A DNA stretch of 64,000 nt from Sodiomyces alkalinus F11 (GCF_003711515.1 NW_021167091.1:144340-208339), one strand, 5' to 3'. Counted from the first letter of the stretch, positions 1 to 13,089 are shown. Translations and numbers: made by a program. The notes: generated from the sequence alone by a model not told the origin.

Positions 1-890
1 TACCCGATACGATACCGTAGCGGCACGGAAGCTACTAAGCGGAGATATCTGCCTTACCTTTACTAAAGGGGTATAGTGGTAGGCCACCTATAAGGAATAA
101 TAGATTAAGAAGGCCATTAGTAAAGGAGCTACCCTAGCCGTACGCACACCCTATGCTGGCTAAGGTTATCCGCCGGGAGGTCCTTAACGCCTTATCCGAA
201 GAAGACCTGCTAGTATCCCTATAGGATATAAACCCTAAGGTAAAAATTATCCGAGTATACTAGCGAGTACCCCGCTATAGTACCGGTAGGGTAGCGCTCC
301 TCCTTATCGAATTAGCTTCGCCGGAAAGGGTAGCGAGCCTTACCCGGAATACCCTCCTCTTTAAGGGGGGCAGTTATATCTATAAACTATACGACCCCGA
401 CCTTAGCCCCCTAAGGTGCTATAAGTGCCTATACTTCGGCTACCGAGCGAACGGCTACTCTATAGCGGAGAGGGTATACCGTTACTACGCTAAGCCCGAA
501 TCGGCGTACCCCTAAGGCCTAGGATATTATACAGCTATAATGCCGGGGCGCCCCCGCCGCTACGCCGCCTATACCGGAGACTATAATACTTTTAATGATT
601 TCTACCGACTATTAAAGAAGGAGGCCGAGAAGACCCGCGAAGCGTATAAGTACCGAGCCAGGGACTATAATATTACCCGCTAGACCGAAGCGGTATACCC
701 GCGGTAGCCGTAGATCTTTCCCCCGATTATTATCGCCTAGGGCTAGGACCGACCCCTCCGTAAAGGCAGGGGTCGGCCCCCGAAAAGGATTAGGGGATAA
801 GAGGTCTCCCCGATACTAAGCCCGATAAACGCCTATATAGTCCCCCGTAGGGCCGATAAGGCACCGTAATAGGAACCCTAAAGCTAGACG
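1..890 (+). pseudogene. LINE-A1 ORF1 (Gag-like, zinc knuckles), RIP-inactivated
   Basis: ORF1 of such LINEs encodes a nucleic-acid-binding protein that coats the element RNA. The C-terminal part shows CCHC knuckles. At 417-458 the pattern C-x2-C-x4-H-x4-C reads C, C, Y, Y, so the His and the last Cys have become Tyr (CAC to TAC, TGC to TAC), as RIP predicts. A second C-x2-C-like pair follows around 477-490, also converted. After the knuckles the frame continues through a basic stretch to about 890, where a C-rich run precedes ORF2. There are several in-frame TAG/TAA codons. The N-terminus is off the window; copies A3 and A4 show it. Confidence 0.7.
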
Positions 891-939
891 CCGGGTATAC
901 CGGGTATATTATCTTAACCCCCCTCCCCCTTTTATTAAT

Positions 940-3900
940 AGAAATCTATATCCTTTTATAGAATATAGGGAGGAGTTAGGCGCGGCGGGAGCTACCGCTT
1001 CGGTACCGCGCTAAGTACGACGTGATAGTAATTTAGGAACCCGGCCTTAACCGCTTCACGAAAAGCCCCGTATACCCCTCCTAAGGGGAATACCGGCTAA
1101 TCTAGGGAGGAGGCCGCGCCCTCCTATATATCTATAAGAGATACCCGCTATATACGTGGACGTGGCGGGCCTACCGCGATACCTATACGGTTATATTCGG
1201 GACCGGAGATAATACCCTTATAATCTAGTCGATTTACTTAGAGAACTACTAGTCGGTAAGGATCCCCTAGAATACGACCTTATAAGATATATTCGACACG
1301 GTACCGCTATAAAACTAATACGTCCTTATAGGGGACTTTAACCTATATTATCCACTATAGTTATAGCCACCGCGGTATGACCCCTAAGCCGATACCCTGC
1401 TTACTCTTATAACCCGGTAGAACCTCGACTTAGTAACCCCCCCCGCAATAACTATATAGTACCGCCCGGGCCGGCGGGCTAGCACTATCGACCTTATATA
1501 GGTAACGTAAAGGCTCCGCTACGATTGTAGCGGCCCGAATAAGACTATAATCGGGTCTAACCACTACTTATAAACGGTCCGAATCCTTATAAAGACGGAC
1601 GCTTTACCGACTACCGCGATAATACTACCACGGGACCTAACTAGGCCCCGCTAGATCTAGAAAGACTTTAACCCCTTATAGATCTTTTAGCTTACTACTA
1701 CGCGGTTATAATAGACCGGCCCCCTTATATTACTAGAAATTATCGACTTAGTACTAGATAACCTAATAGTAGACCTTACGACTATAGCCGATAAGGCCGC
1801 GCCGCGCCGCTATAAGGGCACCCCTAGATACCTATCTACTCTTTAGTGGAACGCGGAGCTATCTAACCTTACCTAGGAAGTAAGGCGCCTCCACCGTAGA
1901 TATATATCTAGGAAGTCCCGGAACCGTTAGGACGAGTTCTAGAAAGCGGAGAGGCGCCGGGATAAAGCCGTCGCGGTAGCGAAGCGGATATACTAGCGAT
2001 ACCTACTTTACTCGACCGGGAAGGACGATAGCCTTCTCTAATAGCTATAGAAGTAGGTATAAACTAAAAGGGGCGTATTACCGGACCCCTTATCGGTGCT
2101 ACTACTATACCGAGACGATAGCGCTTACCTGGTAACTATACACGTAGAGAAGGCCGAGGTCCTAAACCGGAAGTTCTTCCCCCCCCCCTCCTTACCGTCC
2201 TTAGGCCTTTAGGCGCGGAATCCCCCCCGGGGTAGGACGTCCGCCGAGATATTACCGTAGCGGATATACAGGGGCGCCTTAAGAAGATAAAACCCTAGGC
2301 GGTATTAGGTCCTAACGGACTCCTAGTAGGGCTCTTAAAAGTATATAGACCCCTCCTATACTAAAGACTAGTGCTATCTTTATAGCGTGCCTTAAAGCGA
2401 GCTACTACCCGAAAAGGTGCCGCTACGCTACCGTGGTAGTCCTAAAGAAGGAAGGCCGGCCTCCGGCCGACTATAGGATAGTAAAGGGCTAACGACCGAT
2501 ATTACTCCTTAGTATAATAGGTAAGGTCCTTAAGGGGATACTTACCGACCGGATCGTGAGCGTAGCGGAGGAGTATCGGCTCCTCCCGGAGGGATAGATA
2601 GGTAACCAGATAGGGCGAATTATAAACACAGTAGTATAAAGAACCACGGAGGCCGTAAGGGCGAGTTAGGCCTATAGCAGCACCGCTTTAATACTCTAAC
2701 TAGATATTAAAGGCGCCTTTAATACTATCCCCTATTCCCGCCTTATTAAGGTGCTTAAAAGGAAAGGCTACCCCTAGTAGTTTAATGCCCTAATTAGTAG
2801 CTTCCTTCGGGACCGTATAGTCTAGCTACTACCCAATAGAGAAATAGCCCCCCCGCAGTACCTCCACGGGGGTATACCGTAAGGCTCCCCGATCTCCCCT
2901 ATCCTCTTTATCCTTTATATCTCTACTCTATATAAAAAGCTAGAAAGGGTCCTTAAAACGATAGTAGTAGGTTTTACCGATAATATAAATATTATCGCCT
3001 TCGGTAGGACGGAGGTATACATGCGGTAACGCCTTACCGCCGCGTAGAGGGTATACTTAGAATAGGAGATAGCGACCGGACTATAGTTCGAACTAGCTAA
3101 GTATATCTATATCCCTTTCACGAAGTCCCGCTAACCCTTACCTACCCCGCTTCCCCTTAGTATTATTTCGGTGCCGGTAACGGAGGCGATAAAGTTCCTA
3201 GGCGTTTAGCTTAATAGGAAACTCGATTTCCGATAAAACACTAAAAAGGTAAAGAGTCGCCTAACCACCTAGATATACGCCCTCTTAAGGCTTAGCGCGG
3301 TAGTATAGGGGTGTAGCTTCGCGGACGTAAGAAGACTATACCTTATAGTAATACGACTAGTAATCGCCTATTATACCTCGACTATATATAAGATAAGGGC
3401 CGGCCCCCGGCACGGCCTTATAGCGGCACTTATAACGGTATAGAACCGGTGCCTTCGATTAGTAGCCAGAGCCTACAGAGCCACGCCGGTTAGGGTCCTT
3501 AAAAAAAAGACCTTTATCCCCCCCCTTAACCTATACCTCTTAAGCCTAAGTGCCCGGAAGGTCCGCCGGATATAAGAGGAGAGAATTAAGGATAAGATAT
3601 TAGCCGGGGTATACGCCGTAGCGAGAGCCCTGGCGGCACCGAATCGGTATTATAGGACCCACGCGGCCCTCGCATGGATAGCGTAACTTAACGCCCTAAC
3701 AAGCTAGGCCGGAAACGCGGCCCCGAGGAAAGCCCTTATAAGGGAATAGGGTTAAACCTGGGTAGAGGTATAAAGGCCCTATACCTACGCCGTAGCGGTA
3801 CCGAGCCGCCCCCCGATACACCGCTCCCTCCGGAAATATAGAGGACTCCTAAACCTGTAGAGGGCCGCACTTACCTAAATCAGATTAGAAAAGCTAGGCC

Positions 3901-4240
3901 TATAAGCCTTCTCAGTAAAAGCGAGGGTGCCGGGATTCCTAACTACGCGGTGCCCCTACGGTAACGGGGGGGCAGAAATAGCGGAGTATATAGTGCTTTA
4001 GTGCTAGGACGTAACCGAGGAAGAGCGTAGAGAGCTTTTCGGTGCTATAAGGAGACTACTCACGACTAAAGGGGATTTATATAACGCACTAGAGTATAAT
4101 ACCGAAGCCGGGACGATAGCTAAGTGGTTCTTATAACGGAAGAGGCTTAAGGACTTTCGCCTTACCCTTCAAGTTATAGAGGCCTACGAAAATAGAGATA
4201 ACACCGAAGCGAGACCAGAGCGGGGACGAAACGGTATAGC
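940..4240 (+). pseudogene. LINE-A1 ORF2: AP endonuclease + reverse transcriptase, RIP-inactivated
   Basis: ORF2 makes the nick and reverse transcribes the RNA at the target. The endonuclease spans about 1010-1650, with the IGDFN motif near 1325-1345 and the GSNHY motif near 1553-1570. Reverse transcriptase spans about 2400-3250: the QGSP-like box is near 2880 and the catalytic box reads GFTDN at 2970-2984, where family members have two Asp. Thumb and linker regions follow. The C-terminus (about 3940-4010) holds the C-x-G-N-G-G-x-E-x-A-E-x-x-x-x-x-C type motif common in fungal LINEs. I saw no RNase H domain between RT and this motif. Many TAG/TAA stops make it non-functional. Confidence 0.8.
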
Positions 4241-5914
4241 GAATTAGCGGATTATTAACGGGGGTCCTATAAGCCGGGACCCCGGCGGTATTAGCACGGC
4301 ATTAATAGGGCGCTACTAGTTATTATTATCTTTATCGCCCTCGGTAGCGCTGATACCACTTTTTACGTACTTAAGGCCCTATAGGGATTAGTTAGCTAAC
4401 CACCGCCGCTAGGGGCCGTAACGGGGCCGAAAGGAGGCTACTTATAAAGTATTCTAAAATTAGGTTTATCTTACCCTTTAGAGGCCTTATCTGGCGAGAT
4501 AACTTCTATACCTCCGCCGACGCGGTGCCGCCGCGGCCGCGACCGGAAGGTAACGCCCGGTTTAGGGCCCGGCCAAAAGACCGGGACGCTATCCCTAAGC
4601 GCTCTTAAGCCTAAAAGCTTATTAGTAAGGGGACTACTATAGCACCGAAGGAGGACGCTTATAGTAGCGATACTATTACTATTAGCGGCCTTTACCGCTA
4701 TATAGGTATTATAGAGATCTATAAGACGCTGTTACTGCTTTTTAGTAGCGGAGGGGACCTATCGAGATGATTAGGATATGTCGCTAAGGTATACCTGCGG
4801 CACCACGGCGGCACTAGCACGACTTATATCCTTATATAGACGCCAACCATTAGTATATTAAAAATAGGATATACTAGTTTCTATAGTGTTAGAGTAGACC
4901 CCCATATCGTTTAGGTATATACCTAAGCGCTTACTATAACGTATATAACTACCCTAAGTTAGCTATTACGGCACTGCCTTAATACTACCGGGGTTTATAT
5001 ACGGTATAACCCGAATCGAACCTTTTTTATAACGGTTATAATTATTATTAGTAGTGGCGTTATTATTAGGAGAAGCTATATACGACTATTAGCACACTGC
5101 TATAGAGGTATTACTACGCCACGAAGAGAACTTATATTAGGCTGCTATGATTAATTACTTATATATATATATAGATTAATACTATACCACCTAGTTAACC
5201 CTACGCCGCCACGCCACCGCGACGCTACCCGCGAGACACTTATAGTTAAAACTACGAGGAGAAAACGACGAGAATCCTAGAGGGGTTTATTACTTAGTAT
5301 AAGCCGTAACGATAAACCCGCGGGAGCGTAAACGGGAATAGATTAGGAGGAAACCTATAATAAAATCGTTAGCGTTATAGGAAGAAGAGGGAGGATTAAG
5401 GTATAAAGGCCTCGGGGGATATTAACGATCTAATTCTTATAATAGGGTAGAGCCTTATTCCCCCTACCTACCGCCGGATATAGTAGGAACCCACCTAGGG
5501 GAGGTAGGAGGCGCTTACCCCCCTACTCTTTTTATTAACCGAATAGAAGGAATAAAAGGCACAATCCTCGAGGGACGCAGGGAGACCAAGGCTAAAGAGC
5601 TATAGCCACCGTATAGCGGTAGCACGGTAGCGCCCCCTCAGCCCCCGCTCCACCGATAAAGATTAGCTTAGGCTAACTTACCTAACTACTAGCCTACTTC
5701 ACTTCCCGTGAGCTATTAGCCTAAAGGTAAGATCCAGATATATAACAAGGAAGAACCGGGGCTATATCGGCCCCGTAGCGGCACCTCTCCACCTAAGGAA
5801 GTATATAGAGGTTTTCCCCGGGTTTTACCCGGGTTTTCCCCTCTATAGCCACCCGAAAAGGACCGTATAGTCTAGGAAGCCTCTTGTAGATTAGTCAGGA
5901 AAGCGGAGTAAGAT
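4241..5914 (+). other. LINE-A1 3' untranslated region, possibly with a foreign insert
   Basis: No coding frame is visible. From 4241 to about 4856 the sequence aligns with the 3' region of A4 (55850-56450). From about 5590 to 5914 it aligns with A5 (reverse strand). The middle part (about 4860-5590) has no second copy here, so it may be genuine 3' UTR or an unrecognised insertion. It contains a short AT run near 5160. Confidence 0.55.
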
Positions 5915-5940
5915 TAATAATAATAATAATAATAATAATA
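5915..5940 (+). repeat. (TAA)n 3' tail of LINE-A1
   Basis: More than eight perfect TAA units end the element, directly followed by gypsy sequence. Simple TAA tails are known for I-clade LINEs. The reverse-strand copy A5 ends in (TTA)n at 21657-21673 at the same place relative to the shared 3' UTR, which confirms the terminus. Confidence 0.8.
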
Positions 5941-5989
5941 GCTTTAAATCTAATAATAATAGGAATTACTATTCTTTTTTAATAACCGC

Positions 5990-8080
5990 GGATAAGGCTC
6001 CTTAATACTATTTATTAGTTATAAGCGTCTTATTCTATAATCGCTATAGCTTTTAATCCGCCTTAACGATTATTTAACCGCTATTAATATAGCGAATACT
6101 AATTAGAATCACGGTATTAGGGATTAATTAAATATAATAAGATTACTCCTATTCGTCCGTTATATCTTAGGGCTTGTCTTACTATTAACGCGAGAGGGTA
6201 TCCGTTATCGTGTTATCCTTTCCCTTCTAATACTTAAGTATAAAGTTAAACTATATAAACTTACCGGCCTATTAGCTTTATCGCTTCTTAAGTATTCGCT
6301 TTATTATAAAGTATTTAAAGGCCTTATAATCGGAGAGGACTATAAATTACCTATAATTAATAAGCTTAGCCCGCTATATTATTAGATAATTTCTTATTTC
6401 TAATACTTCCTTATTATAGATTAGGTAGTTATATTCCGCTTTATTAAGTCTATAAGAGTAGTATACCACTACGTAACGATTTCCGTCCGCGTCTTCTTAA
6501 ATTAGGCTACCCCTAAAGGTAAACCCTCAATAATCTATCTTAATACATATCCTTTTTATTAGGTCTTACTATTATACTATTAGTCCTTCTTAGAACCTCG
6601 CTTTTAGCTTATAAAAGGCCGCTCTTTCCTTAGGACCCTATTAACAGGTATAGTCTTTCTTAGTTAATACTATTAATAGGGCTAAGATCCCTGAAAAGTC
6701 CTTAATAAAGATCCGGTAAGAGTTTATAAACCCTAGGAAGCTTTATACGCCCTTAACCGTTATAAGCGCTTCCTACTCGCGAATAGCTTATAACGTCCTT
6801 AGGTCGTAAGATACGCCTTTCCCCGCGGTAATTATAAATCCTAGGTACTTTATTATCTTTACGCTAACTCGTACTTTAACGGATTTAGGTTTAGGCTAGC
6901 GTCCGCGAGCACGCGGAGTACTTACTTTACCTTCGCCTTATAATTAGCCTCACTCCTATTAGAGTAGACTAGGATATCATTAATACAAGTAGTAATAAAG
7001 GTATCTGAAAAGCGCTATAATATCTTATTAATATATCGCTAAAAAGTTATAGGGGCTTTACTTAAGCCGAATAGGTAGATAAGCTATTTAAAGAGCCTAG
7101 ACCGAGTTCGGAATATAGTCTTATATTTATATCCTAAGCCTATCCTAATCTTATAAAAAGTAGCGATTAAATTAAGCTTTATAAACTATTTCGCTTAGCT
7201 TAGGTTTTATAGTATCTTAGTAATTAAGGGGAGTAAGTAATAGTCTTACTTAGTAATTGTATTTAACGCTATAGTCGTAATAAAAATAAAGTCCTTTACC
7301 TAGCTTCCCTATAAAAAGGATAAGAGCCACGGCTTCCGAACTACTAGCACGGATAAATCCCTTATCTATTAGGTCGGTAAGTATTATCCGTAATACTAGG
7401 AGTTCCTCTCTTAATATATTATAGAGCCGTCTTTAGGGAAGCGATAATTCCTTACTATCGCTTCCCGGTATAAGGCTTACTTCGTGGGTAACTCCTAGTC
7501 GGTATAACGGTAATTAATTAGCCTTATTAGGCGTAAATAAGTCGCCGAATTCTCGTAATAGCTTTTTAGGTATAAAGTCCTTCGGATCTACCGGTTATTT
7601 CTTATATAACGCTTTTTCGATATCCCTTAAGCTTACTCCCTGGATTAAAACCTTTTACCCTCTTATCGTAATTCTCGAATAATACCCGCGAATATAGATC
7701 TAATAACTAAAGAAGCGTCGCGGATAGCTTATACTCCGGTAAGTTCTTTTTCATAATAAAGTCGTATATTTAATCCGGCTACTCTATAATAAAGCCGTTT
7801 ATCTTTAGCGTAGTATATTACGTTATTTTATTCTATTAAGGGCTTCCTAAGGAATATATCTTAATTAAGCCCGGGCATTATATATACGAATATTCTTTAC
7901 GGGTAGCCGCCGATCTTAAGCTTATAGATAGTAATGCCCGCGCTACTAATAGTCCTAATAGCTTCTAAGAAGCTATTTAGTAGTTAGTTCCTTTTATCGA
8001 CTAATAGTAATTAGAGTCTTTAGGTAAATTATTGACTTATAGCGGTATAGTAATTATAACTAATATTAATAAGGATAAGG
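5990..8080 (-). pseudogene. G1 Pol: protease, RT, RNase H (integrase missing)
   Basis: Pol of a gypsy element. On the minus strand, the region near 7900-8080 has the position and character of the aspartic protease. RT spans about 7500-6800, with recognisable blocks for the K-L-D-L/I-x-x-A-F/Y and F/Y-G-L-x-x-A-P-x-T-F regions around 7030-7200. The catalytic box at 6976-6987 reads C-I-N-D where Y/C-V-D-D is expected, the first Asp having been turned into Asn. RNase H follows to about 6000, with the Y-x-D-H-K-N-L-type and A-E-F-L-S-type blocks degraded. Stops are frequent. No integrase HHCC or DDE region is present before the LINE-A1 border. Confidence 0.7.
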
Positions 8081-8199
8081 ATACGCCGTTTATTTACTCT
8101 AGGTACTATAAGTACCGGGGTATTACTAGTATATACTTTAAGCGCCTCCAACTCCTGCTATATCGCGGCTATCGCCTTTAACGCCCGTTTTCGCGTTAA

Positions 8200-9470
8200 A
8201 GCTATTATTTTTCTGAGTTATCCTTATTAGTTAATTTATCCCCGCTCTTATCATAATCCTTTGCGCGAGTCTTTTTAACCTTCCGGACTATATCTTAGTT
8301 TTCTTTTAGCTTTTTATAATTCCGCGCGATATACCCTTTCTTAGTATAATTATAGTACGTCCGAGTCTTTTACTTCGCCTGCCTATCGCTAATACGGTCT
8401 ACTCCGCCTATTTTCGTATCGCTATCGGTATCCTTCTTTATAGCTATATAGTCTTAAGCTTATTTATCGTAGTTTTATTCGAACTAATAACCTTTAAGTT
8501 TCCCGGCGATCTCTTATACGCCGTTAACCTATATAGTATAGTAGTTAGTAGGGATACTGGCGGAGATCAGTTTATCTTTAAGTCACGAGGTAATTACTCC
8601 TTTAAGGAATAAGATCTATATAGTAGCTTCTTATTCAGTACCGCCCGTAAGGGCGATCTATCTTTTAACATAGGGTAGTAAGGCGGTAAACGACTTATCG
8701 GATTATTAATAAAGTATATATAAGGCTTAGGCACCCCGTGATTATTCTATAAGGTTAAGGTAGGTATAATTAAGATACGCTATAAAGTCGTTAGGGTCTA
8801 TAAGCTTACCTAGTCCGTTATCTTTATAGAAGCCTGATATAACCTATTATACTTCGGGCCCTAGGTAATCATAGATCGTCTACTAAGCTTATATATTATT
8901 CTAGAATAAGTCGCTATTAATTGTAAGCTTTTACCCTACCGTGTAGGCCTATATACTATAATATAATCGCTTCCCTAAAAACTTCGCCGGGCTATTAATA
9001 GTTTTACGGGGCGCCGCCGTTAAGGTCGGGGCGACTATTATTATTATTAGCTATAAGGCTAGTAATAGAACCGGTAATAGGGTAGACTTTACTAGTATAA
9101 GGATTATCGGGGTCTACGAGGGAGCCGGAACATTTAAGTTAGGCGGTATTAGGTTCTATAGAGTAAGCGATCCGAAGAGCCGGGCTATAAGCTATTCCAC
9201 TAATAGGCGTTATCGCTCGTTAGCCTCTTCTCTCGCGCGTTATCGGTCTATAAACTAACGTATTTCCGAGTAATATTCTTAGATTAGAGCGAGCCTTAAG
9301 TTAATATCGGTATATTATTTATAGAGAGGGCCTAGCCTTATATTTAGGGCTTAGTCGTTTTCTTCGAACCGTTAGTTTATCTACTCCCCGACCTATTTAA
9401 TTCTAATAGGTCGCTAGGCGGTAGCGTTAGGATCTTAATCTATCGCTAATATAGCGCGTAGGTATCGCTA
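8200..9470 (-). pseudogene. G1 Gag with zinc knuckle, RIP-inactivated
   Basis: The minus-strand frame shows a typical retrotransposon Gag core around 8950-8500 (D-P-N-D-F-I-A-Y-L-like start, then an A-L-x-x-L and L-K-D-K-L segment), followed by a CCHC knuckle at 8316-8357. In the knuckle all four metal ligands now read Tyr (Y-x2-Y-x4-Y-x4-Y), which is what CpA/TpG mutation of TGC/TGT and CAC/CAT would give. Several TAG/TAA stops interrupt it. The start codon is not certain. Confidence 0.65.
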
Positions 9471-9495
9471 AGTTCTAGATATATAAACGACTGGT

Positions 9496-9690
9496 TATAG
9501 ATCGTGGCACTAAGTAAGGTCGTAATAATAGATTATCTAGAACTAAGGAAGGAAGAAGGAAAAGGAGAAAAGTCTGTAGCACTAGGCTAGCTATAAGGTG
9601 GCGATAACTAGGCGATATAGGTCTGTTAACTAAGCGCATTATTAGGAAGATTCGGAGTATAGCCGGATCCTTGATATCGGGGTTAACTCG
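9496..9690 (-). repeat. Probable 5' LTR of G1 (borders approximate)
   Basis: The block A-A-C-T-A-A-G-G-A-A-G followed by a purine run and GTCTG also occurs in both G4 LTRs in the same orientation and spacing. The left border could be TATAGATCG at 9496, the RIP form of a TG terminus. The right border is taken where LINE-A2 homology starts. There is no partner LTR in the window, so the borders cannot be confirmed. Confidence 0.4.
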
Positions 9691-10996
9691 TAATAAGGAG
9701 CTATCCTAGCCGTATATACGTACCCTATACTCGTAAAGGCTATCTCTTAGGAGGTCCTTAATACCCTTTCCGAAGAAGACCTGCTAGTATCCTTATAAGA
9801 TATAAACCCTAAGGTAAAATTCCTCCGCGTATAATAGCGAGTACCCGCCACGGTACCGGTAGGGTAGCGCTTCTCCTTATTAAATCGGCTTTTTCGGAAG
9901 GGGCAGTAAGCCTTATTCGGAATACCCTCCTCTTTAAGGGGGGTAGCTATATCTACGAACCGTATAATCTGAACCTTAGCCCCGTAAGGTACGATAAGTG
10001 CCTATACTTCGGCTATAAGGCTAATAGCTGCCCCGCGGCAGAGAGGGTATACCGCTACTACGCTAAGCCAGAATTGGCATATTTATAGAGCCTAGGATAC
10101 TATAATATTATAGCGCCCGGGCGCCCCTACCACTATACCGCTTATACCGGGGATTATAATAACTTTAATAATTTATACCGACTATTAAGAAAAAAGGCTA
10201 AGAAGACCCGCGAAGCGTGTAAGTACCGAGCTAGGGACTTTAATATTACCTATAAGACCGAAGCGGTATACCCGCGGTAGCCGTAGATCTTCCCCTTAAT
10301 TATTATCGCCTAGGACTAGGAATAACCCCTTTATAGGGGTAGAGGACGCCCGCCGAAAAGGCCTAGAGGATAGGATGGCTCCCTGGTACCGGGCCTAATA
10401 AGCGCCTATATAGTCCCCCGCGGGACTAATAAGGTACCGTAGTGGGAACCCTAGAGCTAGACCCCGGTTATACCGGGTATATTATCTTAACCCCCCCCCC
10501 CTTTTAATAAATAAGAATCTATATCCTTTTATAGAATATAGGGAGGAGTTAGGCGTAGCGGGAGCTCCCGCTTTAGTACCGCGCCGAGTACGATATAATA
10601 GTAATTAAGAACCCGGCCTTAACCCTTTTACGAAAAGCCCTGCCTACCCCTCCTAAGGGGTATACCGGATAATCTAAGGAGGGGGCCGCGACTTACTATA
10701 TATCTATAAAAGATACCTGCTATACACGTGGATATAGCGGGCCTACTATACTACTTACGCGGTTATATTCGGGACCGGAGATAACACCCTTATAATCTAG
10801 TTAATCTACTTAGAGAACTACTAATTAGCTAGGATCCCTTAGAATATACCCCTATAAGATATACTCGATATAGTAGCGTTACGGGGCCGCTATATCCTTA
10901 TAGGGGACTTTAACCTATACTACCCCCTATAATAATAGCTACTTAGATACTACCCCCGGCCTAATACCCTACTTACCCTTATAACTAAGTAAAACT
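9691..10996 (+). mobile_element. LINE-A copy A2, left part (ORF1 C-terminus and first half of endonuclease)
   Basis: Aligns with A1 from about position 110 to 1430. The CCHC knuckle near 9990-10031 reads Y, C, Y, C, a different subset of hits from the other copies, so the ancestral CCHC can be inferred by comparing copies. The endonuclease begins about 10580 and breaks off at 10996 within the region after the GDFN motif (near 10900). The copy resumes at 17174 beyond LINE-B. RIP stops are present. Confidence 0.85.
10984..10995 (+). repeat. Target-site duplication, left copy (LINE-B insertion)
   Basis: ACTAAGTAAAAC occurs here and again at 17174-17185, on each side of LINE-B and within LINE-A2 sequence. 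Neighbouring LINE-A copies have one equivalent site (GTAGAAC-type sequence before the C-rich run). This marks target-primed insertion of LINE-B. Confidence 0.8.
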
Positions 10997-11269
10997 ATCC
11001 TTCCTTTAACTTATATACGCCCCCCTACTATTACTAGTACAGGTAGAGTTAATATACTAAAAACCTTAATAGCCGCCCTACTCCTAGGAACCACCTTGGC
11101 CTTCGGGCTTAGTGTAAACCGGCGTAACGCGGCTAAAACGGATAATACGGATATTATTAGATAGCTAACTCCCCGTTTTACCTAGTAGTATTAGGTGTAG
11201 CTAGGCGGGCGGTAGGTGTAATTCTGTAATAGCCTTAGAAAGACTACTATAATACTACCCACCCCTCGA

Positions 11270-12870
11270 TAATCTCTAGAAAAACTCTTCTCGGACCTAC
11301 TATGCCTTAACGGAAGAAGGCCTAAACGCCTCCCCCGATAACTAATAGGATCCTAGCCCGGACCGAAGCCCTAAAATAGGCCGCTACCGCTACCCCGACG
11401 GATATATTAGGAGTAGCCCTAAATAAGAATAACGCTAAATCTTTCGCCGTACGCGCCCGAAAGTAACTATAACAGACTATAGAAGACCTTATTTAAGCCC
11501 TATAGTAGAAAGCCTTTACTATCGATATCCTAATCCAGGCCGTCGAATAGGGTATATCTAAAGCTAGGGACATGCCGGGAGCTAATACTGCCCTAGCGAG
11601 CTAGCTCGGTAACGAATTTATTGGCCTAATTAAGATAAGGGTGCCGGCTCTAATAGCCGGTATAGACCCGCTTAGGGCGCCGGGAGGCGGAGACTCCTAA
11701 CCCCGACCGACCGGTATAACACTGGCCGGCACGACTAAGCCTAGCACGACGCCCGCTAGAGTACCCCCTATAAGGCCTAAGGGTCCACCGATAGTTCTAT
11801 AGCCCGCGAGCTAGTAAGCCTAACCCCCTAAGTAATAAGAATAGACGGTTATAAAGAAGAAGGGGAAGAAGAATACGCCCCCCCCCCCCTATATATAAGG
11901 GAAGCTTCCCCTTAAGGACCCCTAAAAGAAAGATAATAGGGTCTTCCTTTAATTCCTAACTAAAATAATACTTTAGGTTAAGCGACGAGAGGCTATAACG
12001 ATTATCCGCCACGCGGTGCTAAAGACCGGTAATGTGGACGATTCAGATAATACTACGGTAGAACGTACCTGTATAGGGGCTACGATATAACCGAAGAACG
12101 CCTAAGCCAGGGTAAAGATCCTTAAGGCCGGAGAGGAGATCCAGGCTATTACGGGGGCTCTCTATATTTAGGGGGTAGAGACCTAGTATACCTTCGTAGT
12201 CTATAAGGTTATCGATTTTATCGATAACTAGGAGGTATAGGGGCTCTTATAGAAAAAGAAGCCCTGAAACGAATTAGGCTAAAGCTAGTCCGCGTGGTAA
12301 AACGCGGTAACCCGAACGACTAAGGCCTCTTTAGCTAGCACGTCTTTTTCTAAGCGGTACCAAAAAGAAGGTTCCGCCTATTTAAGACGTCCCTGCTAAC
12401 GAAGCCCCGAGACGCTAAACGAGTTATAGCCTAGTACGATAAGTGCTAGGGATACCACCCCTAATATACCTATAACAGCAGGGCTAAATATAAGGTATAT
12501 AGTTCCTTATCGACGGACTATACCTATAAAGTACGGTATATTAACTACCACGGACCCTATACCGCGGATAATACTAAATACCCGGTAAGACCTAGGAGGG
12601 TGAAAGGTAAGATTATTCCTTCTATAAAGAGCGAGCTTAGTAAGATTAGGGTAGAGGGTATAGCCCTTTACGCGAAATTAAGGAACCCGGAGATATCCTA
12701 GGGCGAGGAGCCTAGTTAAGAAGCTCCCCACGACTAGGAACCTATTACCCCCGGCACTACTAAGGGCGGTACGTTAACCGTCTCCGACGCCGGCGAAGCC
12801 GACGCTAGTAATAGTAAGGAGACCTGGAATAGAGTCGAGATAGAAGTCGATTTAGATAGGCCTTAATCCT
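11270..12870 (+). pseudogene. LINE-B ORF1 (Gag-like with CCHC knuckles)
   Basis: A Gag-like RNA-binding protein. The N-terminal half is low complexity and rich in Pro, Ala and Lys. The C-terminal half (about 12400-12600) shows the knuckle array usual for fungal LINE ORF1. A segment near 12425-12490 reads Q-Y-D-K-C-*-G-Y-H-P with the expected C-x2-C and H spacing, partly turned to Tyr. A later segment contains the N-Y-H-G-P-Y-T-A-D-N block where family members have C-x2-C-x-G-P-H-x-A-D. A Glu/Asp-rich tail ends near 12870. It is broken by RIP stops. Confidence 0.65.
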
Positions 12871-13089
12871 ACTAACCTAGGAAACCTAAAAGGCCCCGGG
12901 AAGATAGGATATTAACACCCACGTAATCGTAGTCGTAGGTAAAAAGGCCTACGACGATAAGGCGTGGCTAAGATAAGCCAGCGCCTAACTAAAAGCTCCC
13001 TAGGGAGGCCTACCGTAGATAGCACCTATAAACGACCCTAATAAGGGACTATAGACGTAGGTAGCGAGGCTACCGGGGGCTCGAATCCC

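Larger units (their letters stand above)
1..5940 (+). mobile_element. LINE-A copy A1 (Tad/I-like non-LTR retrotransposon), 5' end off window
   Basis: A non-LTR retrotransposon with a Gag-like ORF1, an ORF2 with endonuclease and reverse transcriptase, a long 3' untranslated region and a (TAA)n tail. Five other pieces of the same family lie in the window: A2, A3, A4 (+) and A5, A6 (-). Position 1 of A1 matches about 38940 in A3, so roughly 630 bp of 5' sequence is off the window. The (TAA)n end followed directly by gypsy sequence suggests A1 inserted into G1, whose missing integrase would then lie to the left, off the window. All frames are broken by RIP stops. Confidence 0.85.
5941..9690 (-). 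mobile_element. Ty3/gypsy retrotransposon G1, partial (gag to RNase H)
   Basis: Reading on the minus strand from right to left: a probable LTR (about 9496-9690), Gag with zinc knuckle, protease, reverse transcriptase and RNase H. The element stops at the LINE-A1 tail before any integrase. LINE-A1 most likely inserted into it and the integrase lies off the window. RIP is heavy throughout. The putative LTR shares a purine-rich block with the G4 LTR, suggesting related lineages. Confidence 0.75.

Noticed and set aside
5915..5940. (TAA)n considered as an independent microsatellite or CRISPR-like repeat
   Set aside because: The same tail ends LINE-A5 at the same point of the 3' UTR; it is the LINE terminus. 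No spaced direct repeats typical of CRISPR were seen anywhere.
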